DNA of 5,196 bases. It comes from Promethearchaeota archaeon (GTDB lineage Archaea; Asgardarchaeota; Lokiarchaeia; Sigynarchaeales; SOKP01). The translations under genes and the position numbers were made by a program. The stretch's first letter is position 1. Each line of letters opens with the position of its first letter. The stretch covers positions 1-5,196 of the forward strand of contig JAEOUI010000478.1 of NCBI GenBank assembly GCA_016839425.1, read 5' to 3'. Shown here one piece after another: positions 1-5,196 of this stretch. The notes under the pieces were generated by a model, which was not told the origin of the DNA, did no database searches, and saw only the letters and a list, made by a program, of their open reading frames with translations.

Positions 1-15
1 CGATGATCGTCCATA
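1..15. repeat. Terminal direct repeat, left copy
   Basis: The 15 bases cgatgatcgtccata are identical to 5182-5196. With the frame continuity of gene B across the join, this shows that the window is a full circle, or one period of a tandem repeat, of about 5,181 bp, cut at an arbitrary point inside a gene. Confidence 0.85.
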
Positions 16-446
16 ACAACTACTCGCACGCAATTGAAGTCGATATTACCAGAAACGAGATCACGGTGACTCAGGTCATTGACGCTCAAACCTCGTTCTT
101 ATACCGATTCCTCCCTAATGTATCCTACTTTTTCGAAGTGAGAGACCTGAACGGAACTTTCTTGGAGAATCGCACGGTTGACCTGTACGAAAACAACCAA
201 ATAGTTTCGTTCGGATTCTACTCTACTGAAATACCGATCGTTCCCGATCCAATTGTTATAGACCAGACCACGACCGACATGATAACATTAGGCATTGCCG
301 GACTTACTTTTGCGGGAGTCGTGAGCGTGGGTATCGTCATGTATAAATGGAGAAAACCGAAAACAAGACCGAATGCGACAAAACAACAATTTAAACCCAA
401 AACTCCATCTAAGATTAATTTGAACACCCGGATAAAAAAGAAGTAA
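1..446 (+). CDS. 3' end of gene B: membrane-proximal module, membrane anchor and basic tail (continues from 2892-5196)
   Basis: This is the C-terminal part of the large surface protein that begins at 2892, interrupted only by where the sequence was cut. The first two bases finish a Thr codon, and codons then start at position 3. The ATG at 3 is an internal Met (residue 765 of the joined 911-aa protein), not a start: it has no ribosome binding site and no signal peptide follows. The segment contains a beta-rich module of about 65 residues (nt 6-212) with sequons such as NYS, NVS, NGT and NRT, a Pro-rich linker (PIVPDP), one hydrophobic helix of about 22 residues (MITLGIAG to GIVMY, nt 279-344) and a 33-residue tail rich in Lys/Arg ending RIKKK. 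That implies an external ectodomain and a cytoplasmic basic tail. The matching region of gene A lies downstream of its UAA. Local GC is about 45% over 1-180, well above the 23% of the gene A counterpart. Confidence 0.85.
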   Translation, partial: MIVHNNYSHAIEVDITRNEITVTQVIDAQTSFLYRFLPNVSYFFEVRDLNGTFLENRTVDLYENNQIVSFGFYSTEIPIVPDPIVIDQTTTDMITLGIAGLTFAGVVSVGIVMYKWRKPKTRPNATKQQFKPKTPSKINLNTRIKKK

Positions 447-459
447 ATCTTTTTTTCTT
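447..459 (+). terminator. Oligo-T terminator after gene B
   Basis: Directly after the TAA stop at 444-446 there is a T-rich run (seven T at 450-456, then C and TT). An A-rich stretch just upstream (434-439) could pair weakly with it. A short oligo-T tract without a GC-rich stem is the usual archaeal intrinsic terminator. No comparable tract follows the stop at 2824. Confidence 0.5.
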
Positions 460-472
460 ACGACAAAAACAT

Positions 473-489
473 AAATATAAAGGTATTTT
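473..489 (+). promoter_or_regulatory. AT-rich box upstream of gene A, shared with gene B
   Basis: The 17 bases here match 2872-2888 upstream of gene B at 15 of 17 positions, with the core TATAAAGGT at 476-484. It reads either as a TATA-type promoter element or as a weak ribosome binding site (AAAGGT). The core begins 24 bp before the ATG at 500, which would suit a TATA box for a leaderless or near-leaderless transcript. As a ribosome binding site it would sit 15 nt from the start, which is long. The rest of the 447-499 gap shows nothing else apart from the oligo-T run. Confidence 0.4.
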
Positions 490-499
490 ATAACCATAG

Positions 500-2461
500 A
501 TGATGCAAATGAAAAAATCCTCTTTTATTTTAAGGTTATTTTTTCTTTTTTCGTTATTCTTGTTTTCACAAGGCTTTAAGATTAATCAAGATGATAATAT
601 CGCTCAAGACTTTATTTTTAGAACTAGTGAAGGCGAAAATGTACGATTAATATCGAACAGTTCTCAAATCACGGATTGGGTATTCAATCAAAGTATTAAT
701 TGCGAGGAAATTACCTTCAATGGTTTATCCTGGAATCTTTATAACAATTATGACGAATCTTATAACGATTCATTGATGGAAAAACTATATTCAGACGGAG
801 AAGTATTTGTAAGCGAATACGACCACGATATTAACTTCAATGGGTATTTTACGACAAAACACAATACTAACGGAGGTAATACAATATACGGGTTAAAGTC
901 GTTCCTTAAATTCCCCGATATAACTGAAAGATTCCAATATATCGGAAATAATTTCTCCTCCACGCTTCATATGTATTTATTATATTATACATATATCGCG
1001 GGGACATCTGGTGAATTAGGGTTATCCCTTGCAAATCCTTTCAACGCAGATTTAATTAATTGGGATAATCATTGTGAATTCATCAATCAAACAACATTTT
1101 GCTCGACAACAAATTATAACTTTCACGATAACATGTGGATAACTTTTATCGTGAACGAATCTGAAAACAGACCGTATCGCTATTTTTATCTGAACGATCT
1201 CGGAAATATCGTTCAAAACTTTGTTTTCGATAAATCCCTTTATACTCGTTCGTTTTTGCAGTATCAAATACCCAGCTTTTATCAAGACGCAGAATCGTTC
1301 TTTTGTCAAACTAATCTTAACGGAGACATACGCAAGCTCAGGTGCGATCCGTTTTCGGATGTTTCTATGAACGCAAGCGATTTCCTGCGAGTTCAATGTC
1401 AAACAAGCACGGAAGATGTTGACTTGCAACTGCTAAACGACGGTATTATCGTGAAGACCATCAGCTTATTACAGGAAAACACGATCTATGATCGGCAAAC
1501 CATTGAAATAATTCTGGACGAGGATGTGACTTTTGACCAGATCCAGTTTACTAATTACATGGACGCTTACGATTTCCTTCAGACTTATTCAATAAAGGCT
1601 AATAGACATTCCCTAACTCCAACTCATTACTCTCTTTTACCTAAAGAGACCAGATTTGAAAATATGACGGTTGGCAATTACGAATTGTCGATTTACGAAA
1701 GAAACATCTTGAAAGAAAAGAAAAACATAACTATTGATGCTGACAATACTTTTATTTTTACACCTTCCATATTCATGAATTATTACATTAATTTAAAAGA
1801 CTTGAACGCAAAAAATATTGATGCATCTCTCCTAAATATTAGTGTTAATAACGAGACAATAGAGAAAGGAGTCTTTCGAGGAAGGTTAAATAACACGATT
1901 ACTATTAGAATTAATGACAGCTTCTATAACACCATCTATAACGAGACCCTCATGTTAAATGCTACAAGCGAACTAAAAATTACAGCAGATTGTTATCCTC
2001 TTATTCTTACTAATAATGCAACTAAAGCATCAAATATTAACATTTCAAGCGAAAATTCAAGCATTTCATTCATCATTGAACCATCTGATACTCGCACGCT
2101 TTTTTTATATCCAAATAATTATACGATTAAAAGATTGAATGGGGAAAATAATGAAGAAACCATCCAAGAAATCTCTCTAATTCAAGAGCAAATAATTGTT
2201 TTTCAAACGATATACAACAGCGTTGAGCTTAGTGTAAATGATAACAAAGGAAATCCAAACCAAATAATAATTGGAACGCCTTCTCAGAGCAATTTTCCTT
2301 TAACGAAAAAGGACTTAACTATCCTCTTGCTAAATGGCGAGCAAAAAGACTTTGGATTTAATATCATCTCCCAAGACTTAAACAATATTAAAATCAAGGA
2401 TTATTTTAATACCACGATATATAATCAAGATCTAAATTTGACCAATCTTTCAAAACTCTAA
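500..2461 (+). CDS. Gene A: secreted DNRLRE-like surface glycoprotein, cut off before its anchor
   Basis: A 653-aa protein of unknown function. The start is bounded by an in-frame TAG at 497-499, immediately before ATG 500; ATG 503 and 509 are alternatives. Residues 1-25 are a signal peptide (KK, then a Leu/Phe-rich core). Residues 98-260 look like a divergent DNRLRE/CBM96-type jelly roll: 'DGEVFVSEYD' opens it and 'PFNADLINWDN' corresponds to 'SFNEATITWNN' in gene B. Residues 291-350 are a conserved module (DFLRVQCQTS, LLNDGIIV, VTFDQIQF), followed by beta-rich stalk modules. A C-terminal motif KDFGFN...QD.NN...FNTT (616-639) is clearly shared with B. About 22 N-X-S/T sequons imply heavy N-glycosylation. 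There are seven Cys. The protein ends at UAA 2459-2461 with no membrane anchor, although the paralogue continues. As written it would be released, or kept only through partners. A role in adhesion or glycan binding is inference only. Confidence 0.85.
   Translation: MMQMKKSSFILRLFFLFSLFLFSQGFKINQDDNIAQDFIFRTSEGENVRLISNSSQITDWVFNQSINCEEITFNGLSWNLYNNYDESYNDSLMEKLYSDGEVFVSEYDHDINFNGYFTTKHNTNGGNTIYGLKSFLKFPDITERFQYIGNNFSSTLHMYLLYYTYIAGTSGELGLSLANPFNADLINWDNHCEFINQTTFCSTTNYNFHDNMWITFIVNESENRPYRYFYLNDLGNIVQNFVFDKSLYTRSFLQYQIPSFYQDAESFFCQTNLNGDIRKLRCDPFSDVSMNASDFLRVQCQTSTEDVDLQLLNDGIIVKTISLLQENTIYDRQTIEIILDEDVTFDQIQFTNYMDAYDFLQTYSIKANRHSLTPTHYSLLPKETRFENMTVGNYELSIYERNILKEKKNITIDADNTFIFTPSIFMNYYINLKDLNAKNIDASLLNISVNNETIEKGVFRGRLNNTITIRINDSFYNTIYNETLMLNATSELKITADCYPLILTNNATKASNINISSENSSISFIIEPSDTRTLFLYPNNYTIKRLNGENNEETIQEISLIQEQIIVFQTIYNSVELSVNDNKGNPNQIIIGTPSQSNFPLTKKDLTILLLNGEQKDFGFNIISQDLNNIKIKDYFNTTIYNQDLNLTNLSKL
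2003..2203 (+). repeat. Stalk module, gene A copy 1 (protein-level repeat)
   Basis: Residues about 502-568 of gene A resemble a module of about 65 residues also found at 2489-2692, 4743-4949 and 6-212. Each starts near an Asn-rich turn followed by alternating Ile/Val strands, has an aromatic-L-x-P-x-x-Y/F core (here 'FLYPNNYTI') and ends in an I/V-rich strand. The likeness is at protein level only and was judged by eye; it suggests a duplicated beta-sandwich. Confidence 0.45.
2459..2461 (+). other. In-frame UAA splitting gene A from its anchor
   Basis: The reading frame before this codon (500-2458) and after it (2462-2821) is the same, and both sides align to one continuous stretch of gene B without a gap. 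The UAA stands where gene B has an Asn codon (aac, nt 5154-5156, in 'FTEFNIYI'). UAA is also the terminator at 444-446 and 2822-2824, so a general reassignment of UAA is unlikely. The codon may be a point mutation, a readthrough site or a sequencing error. Confidence 0.8.
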
Positions 2462-2476
2462 CTTACAATATCAACT

Positions 2477-2824
2477 ATGAATTTAACGATAATTAATTCG
2501 TTTTCACATCACGCAAAAATAATAATTTCCAAAAACGGTTTTAATTTAGAAAGAATATTACCTGCTCACTTTTCAATAAGATATCAATTTTGTTCAAACG
2601 AAGAATATGAGATTTTCTTTTTTAATTTACAAAACGAGGTACTTTTTATTAAAAATATAACCCTGACAAAAAACACGATTGTAGATCCCAATGAAAGCGA
2701 ACTGCCCGCTAATAGCATTCCTTTAGAATTCAGCGTTTTAATCGCTCTATTACCAATCACGATTTTAATAACCCTAATCTATAATAGAATTAAAAAACAA
2801 AAAGTAAGAAAAGTCCGTATTTAA
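2477..2824 (+). CDS. Detached C-terminal module and membrane anchor of gene A
   Basis: This 115-aa ORF matches, residue for residue without gaps, the segment of gene B at nt 3-446 (shared positions include SH, Y.F, EEY/VSY and NTIV/NQIV). Residues 5-72 are the membrane-proximal module, followed by a short linker with Pro (LPANSIP), a hydrophobic helix at about 83-102 (IPLEFSVLIALLPITILITL) and a basic tail (NRIKKQKVRKVRI). It has no signal peptide, and the bases before ATG 2477 hold no recognisable ribosome binding site, so independent translation is doubtful. The frame is open from 2462. It is more likely the distal part of a 774-codon gene A than a separate gene. It is very AT-rich (about 23% GC over 2521-2640). 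If it is a pseudogene fragment it has not decayed beyond the one stop. Confidence 0.6.
   Translation: MNLTIINSFSHHAKIIISKNGFNLERILPAHFSIRYQFCSNEEYEIFFFNLQNEVLFIKNITLTKNTIVDPNESELPANSIPLEFSVLIALLPITILITLIYNRIKKQKVRKVRI
2489..2692 (+). repeat. Stalk module, gene A copy 2 (membrane-proximal)
   Basis: This is the counterpart of nt 6-212 in gene B and of the more distal copies at 2003-2203 and 4743-4949. It sits directly before the membrane helix, so in the readthrough form of gene A it would be the base of the stalk. Confidence 0.5.
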
Positions 2825-2837
2825 AGACGAGAATACC

Positions 2838-2845
2838 TTTATAAA
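2838..2845 (+). promoter_or_regulatory. Possible TATA box for gene B (TTTATAAA)
   Basis: An archaeal-type TATA-like octamer in the left arm of the inverted repeat. With the usual spacing of about 25 bp, transcription would begin near 2865-2870, giving a leader of roughly 25 nt that carries the AAAGGT site. The sequence is AT-rich, so a chance match is possible. Confidence 0.35.
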
Positions 2846-2871
2846 CAATCTTGATTGAGTCTTAATTGAAT

Positions 2872-2888
2872 AATTATAAAGGTCTTTT
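2872..2888 (+). promoter_or_regulatory. AT-rich box upstream of gene B, with AAAGGT ribosome binding site
   Basis: This box matches 473-489 at 15 of 17 positions. AAAGGT (2878-2883) ends 8 nt before GTG 2892, which is good ribosome-binding-site spacing and supports that start. The in-frame TAA at 2877-2879 rules out any start further upstream. Confidence 0.5.
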
Positions 2889-2891
2889 CTC

Positions 2892-5196
2892 GTGAAAAAA
2901 AAAACAATTTGCCTGATTACAACTTTCTTTATCTTTATGGTCATTTCCTCCTCTTTACCTTTATCTGATTTTCAAGATACAAATCCAAATATTATTTTAA
3001 AAATCCATGGTCCACTCGATATAGTGTTGGACGAATCTAGCCTTACGGTACAAGAGGGCGATAATGTTGAACAGAATAGACCAACTCTTTTTTACGGAGA
3101 ATTGTATGATATTACTGATCCTAATAGGGTTTTTACGGGCGACTGTATGATAGAGGTTGTTCTTTCCCTTGATCCCACAAAGAATTACGAATATACCATC
3201 CCTATTGATTGTACGGGAACGCTTATCATTTCAGAAACAATCTCACTTAGTCTTATTGGCTTGTGGAGGTATAGGTTTATCGTTCCATCTGATAGCTATT
3301 ATTCTGATTGGATTTTCTTTAACATTATTGAACATGAAGACAATCTAATGGCTTTGAGTGAAAGCCCGTTTATTACTAAATGGGCATTGATAAATAATAA
3401 GACAGAAATATCTACATCAACCAGATATGTTGATACTTTAGATGGCTCTGTTAATTGGAACTTATACGATATAAATAACAATCCATTGTCCACGACCTTT
3501 CCTGTAAATATATTTTGCGATCACGATAGTTTTGTTTATGCCGATTATCCGACAACTAATTATGGTGATCAGACTAGAATTAATCTTAGAAAGGATGGAA
3601 CTCAGATTGGTTATCTTGGGTTTCCAAACCCCCCTTCCTCTTATTTCTATAACGAAATATCAAGTTCCAAATTAAAACTATATGAAGATATTGGAAATAC
3701 CATGCAATCCGTGACTTTAGCCGTTTATTATACCTCGTCCTTTAATGAAGCTACAATAACCTGGAACAATAGACCATCTATCGGAGCATTAATTACCAGT
3801 GTGAATGGTTGGTCAGGTTCCTCAAATTCATTCTGGATGTCCTTTAATGTACCAACCAATCAGAGATATCTTGTTGTTAGAGAGACAGACGGTACTGGTA
3901 GTAGTAGTTATGCTTGGTCTAGCGAGTCGTCAACATTTGGGGGAAATTATCGACCTAGATTAGAGCATAATTATTATAAATTGAGACAAGTTGATGGATA
4001 TTTGATAATGCAATCAAACACGGCAGAGATTATGAAGGCAAAATCAGAAGTCTTTACTAGCGTTTCGCTAAATGAAAACGATTTCTTTACAGTCGATTGT
4101 CAGACAAATTTAGAAGACGCAAATCTAGAATTGCTAAAAGATGGAATAGTAGTTAGCAGTCAATATCTTCTTCAAAATAATATAGATGAAGGAAGGCAAG
4201 TATTAGAAGTTACAATTGATGAATCGGTGACCTTCGATCAAATCCAAATAGTTGCAAGTTTTAATGCAAACAAGTATTTTAAGTTAGAATCAATTAGAGC
4301 AGAAGGATATGACGAGTCTACGAGGGAACACACCTCTTCCTTCTTCTTAGAGCCAAATGGAGCAACAACAAGACTTTTAGATGCTGGAATACACCTTCTT
4401 AAGATTTATGATAGTGATATTCTAAGAAAAGAAATATATGTCAATGTTACTCATGATATTGCTGATTGTATAATAACTTATACGCCTACATATTCAATAA
4501 CTAGTCGCTTAACACTTGTGGATCAAAACAACAAGTTATTAGATATTTCTTTTTTTGAAATTTATCTGACAAGAACTTTAAATGGAATTCAAAGTAAAAT
4601 ATCCTTGTTTGATCAAGAATTCAAGGTTGATGTTGAAAGCCCGATCTTATTTGAGATTTATGATAGATTTGGGGTAAGTGTAAAAAACGAGAGCATCATT
4701 GCAGAGGAGTTCATATTCATTGAAATAGATGTTTATACGCTAAAAATCAAAAACGAAGCCACAACGCTTTCATCGATAGAAATTCTTAGAAGTGGAGTGA
4801 GCTCAACTATCAATGAAATGTTAGTCCCTCAAGAATTAAAGGAATTTTACTTAATACCGTTCTCTTATAATGTGTCTTGGTTTAATCAGGAAAATGAGAT
4901 GACCACAATATTCTTGATCGATCTTGACGAAGATCAAGTCCTAGTGCTCCCTTCGTCGTATCACGAAGTCTATTTTAGTTTATTTAACTACGACGGCCTA
5001 GGCCTGGATCGAGACTTGTTTCGGTTCTACATCAATGGCTTGAGAAAGGACTTTGGATTTAATGTCATTACCCAAGATGTTAATAACCTGAAAGTCATTG
5101 ACTTTTTTAATACCACGCTTTTCGACCAGAATGTTGATTTGTCTCCTTTTACGGAATTTAACATTTACATCGAGGTCTGGACGATGATCGTCCATA
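2892..5196 (+). CDS. Gene B: large DNRLRE/Ig-like anchored surface protein (5' part; continues at 1-446)
   Basis: The frame is open from GTG 2892 to the right edge and continues at position 1, giving 911 aa. The GTG start gives a clear signal peptide (MKKKTICLITTFFIFMVISS); the only later start nearby, ATG 2937, would lose it. Residues 30-150 form an Ig-like beta domain with two Cys (85, 107) that could bond; gene A lacks it. Residues 209-360 are a DNRLRE/CBM96-type jelly roll: 'DSFVYADYPTTNYGD' opens it, 'ATITWNNRP' is the hallmark at 287-295, and 'YRPRLEHNY' closes it. Next come the module shared with gene A (NDFFTVDCQTN, LLKDGIVV, VTFDQIQI; 396-453), stalk modules, and KDFGFN...FNTT (719-742). 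The helix and basic tail lie at 857-911. About nine sequons, far fewer than gene A. The DNRLRE family is linked to carbohydrate binding in surface proteins; the actual ligand is unknown. Confidence 0.85.
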   Translation, partial: MKKKTICLITTFFIFMVISSSLPLSDFQDTNPNIILKIHGPLDIVLDESSLTVQEGDNVEQNRPTLFYGELYDITDPNRVFTGDCMIEVVLSLDPTKNYEYTIPIDCTGTLIISETISLSLIGLWRYRFIVPSDSYYSDWIFFNIIEHEDNLMALSESPFITKWALINNKTEISTSTRYVDTLDGSVNWNLYDINNNPLSTTFPVNIFCDHDSFVYADYPTTNYGDQTRINLRKDGTQIGYLGFPNPPSSYFYNEISSSKLKLYEDIGNTMQSVTLAVYYTSSFNEATITWNNRPSIGALITSVNGWSGSSNSFWMSFNVPTNQRYLVVRETDGTGSSSYAWSSESSTFGGNYRPRLEHNYYKLRQVDGYLIMQSNTAEIMKAKSEVFTSVSLNENDFFTVDCQTNLEDANLELLKDGIVVSSQYLLQNNIDEGRQVLEVTIDESVTFDQIQIVASFNANKYFKLESIRAEGYDESTREHTSSFFLEPNGATTRLLDAGIHLLKIYDSDILRKEIYVNVTHDIADCIITYTPTYSITSRLTLVDQNNKLLDISFFEIYLTRTLNGIQSKISLFDQEFKVDVESPILFEIYDRFGVSVKNESIIAEEFIFIEIDVYTLKIKNEATTLSSIEILRSGVSSTINEMLVPQELKEFYLIPFSYNVSWFNQENEMTTIFLIDLDEDQVLVLPSSYHEVYFSLFNYDGLGLDRDLFRFYINGLRKDFGFNVITQDVNNLKVIDFFNTTLFDQNVDLSPFTEFNIYIEVWTMIVH
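2895..2904 (+). repeat. A10 homopolymer at codons 2-5 of gene B
   Basis: Ten A in a row directly follow the GTG start and encode Lys-Lys-Lys plus the first base of a Thr codon. Such a run is prone to slippage, and gain or loss of one base would frameshift the whole 911-aa protein. Confidence 0.6.
4743..4949 (+). repeat. Stalk module, gene B copy 1 (protein-level repeat)
   Basis: Residues about 618-686 of gene B ('IKNEATTLSSIEILRSG' onward, with 'FYLIPFSYNVSWF') resemble residues 766-834 of the same protein ('VHNNYSHAIEVDI' onward, with 'LYRFLPNVSYFF') and the two copies in gene A. This suggests internal duplication of a stalk domain before the A/B duplication. Confidence 0.45.
5178..5194. 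repeat. 17-bp interrupted palindrome at the circular junction
   Basis: TGGACGAT and ATCGTCCA are perfect 8-base arms around a single G. The site lies in coding sequence (Trp-Thr-Met-Ile-Val-His) and overlaps the whole 15-base terminal repeat except its last two bases. It may have set the break point during assembly, or it may be chance. Confidence 0.5.
5182..5196. repeat. Terminal direct repeat, right copy
   Basis: Identical to 1-15. Removing one copy gives a closed unit of 5,181 bp in which gene B is continuous. Confidence 0.85.

Larger units (their letters stand above)
2827..2893. repeat. Large inverted repeat covering the gene B ribosome binding site and start
   Basis: Left arm 2827-2844 and right arm 2874-2893 pair over 17 bp: seven outer pairs (acgagaa with ttctcgt) and ten inner pairs (acctttataa with ttataaaggt), separated by a bulge of 1 base against 3. 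The loop is 29 nt. The repeat fills nearly the whole 67-bp gap between 2824 and 2892. Its right arm contains AAAGGT and the first two bases of the GTG start. It could act as a terminator-like hairpin for gene A, an RNA switch that hides the gene B start, a protein operator or an origin-like structure. Confidence 0.7.

Noticed and set aside
3..446. A stand-alone 147-aa membrane protein starting at ATG 3
   Set aside because: The frame is open upstream through the circular join, and the preceding residues align with gene A, so this is the C-terminus of gene B.
218..497. Minus-strand ORFs opposite the end of gene B
   Set aside because: They are antisense to the membrane-anchor region; their hydrophobic look comes from complementing that stretch.
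1052..1429. Minus-strand 125-aa ORF
   Set aside because: It lies wholly inside gene A, has no ribosome binding site, signal or domain pattern, and is explained as the antisense shadow of a well-supported coding region.
2459..2461. Alternative genetic code reading UAA as an amino acid
   Set aside because: UAA also ends gene B (444-446, right before an oligo-T run) and the anchor ORF (2822-2824), and there is no other in-frame UAA in about 5 kb of coding sequence.
3157..3493. Short ORFs on both strands within gene B (3157-3348 plus, 3299-3493 minus), and a minus ORF at 4998-5195
   Set aside because: All sit inside the continuous 911-aa frame of gene B, which has a signal peptide, recognisable domains and a paralogue.
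4913..4938. Possible hairpin with CTTGATC and GATCAAG arms and a nested GATCTT/AAGATC stem
   Set aside because: It is deep inside gene B, short, and forms competing stems; nothing ties it to a start, stop or gap.
4995..5004. Perfect palindrome GGCCTAGGCC in an AT-rich molecule
   Set aside because: It encodes the ordinary stretch Gly-Leu-Gly-Leu in frame, is only 10 bp and has no partner copy; chance is enough.
1..5196. CRISPR array, tRNA, rRNA, insertion sequence, Rep or capsid gene
   Set aside because: I looked on both strands and saw no regularly spaced repeats, cloverleaf-like sequence, transposase or rolling-circle motifs; the long frames all encode beta-rich secreted proteins.

Overview
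The window is AT-rich, almost wholly coding, and reads as one circular (or tandemly repeated) unit of about 5,181 bp. The last 15 bases (5182-5196) repeat the first 15 (1-15). The reading frame that runs off the right end re-enters in frame at the left end, and the protein joined across that point aligns without gaps to a second, related protein encoded inside the window. Every gene lies on the + strand.

There are two large paralogous genes for secreted or surface-anchored proteins, called A and B here. Gene B starts at GTG 2892, runs to the right end and finishes at 446: 911 aa once joined. In order it has a signal peptide, an Ig-like N-terminal domain, a jelly-roll domain of the DNRLRE/CBM96 type, a series of beta-rich stalk modules, one C-terminal membrane helix and a basic tail. 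Gene A (500-2461) has the same plan without the Ig-like domain. An in-frame UAA at 2459-2461 cuts it off just before its last module and membrane anchor. That missing part stays open in the same frame and carries a 115-aa ORF (2477-2824). Gene A is therefore a natural split gene, a readthrough gene, a recent pseudogene or a sequence error.

Joined as a circle, genes fill 5,061 of 5,181 bp. The only noncoding DNA is two gaps of 53 bp (447-499) and 67 bp (2825-2891). The first holds an oligo-T tract and an AT-rich box. The second holds a nearly identical box within a large inverted repeat whose right arm covers the ribosome binding site and part of the GTG start of gene B. I see no replication, integration, capsid, partition, toxin, tRNA or rRNA gene. 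If the circle is real it must depend on a host or helper. Otherwise it is an excised or collapsed repeat unit of a surface-protein gene array.

The organism looks archaeal: signal peptide plus C-terminal single-pass anchor with a Lys/Arg tail, many N-X-S/T sequons, DNRLRE and Ig-like ectodomains, TATA-like boxes and an oligo-T terminator. Low GC and this domain mix would suit an Asgard-type or other uncultured archaeon, or one of its viruses or plasmids, but that placement is a guess. The likely shared role is at the cell or virion surface (adhesion, glycan binding, envelope or spike). No enzymatic motif is visible.
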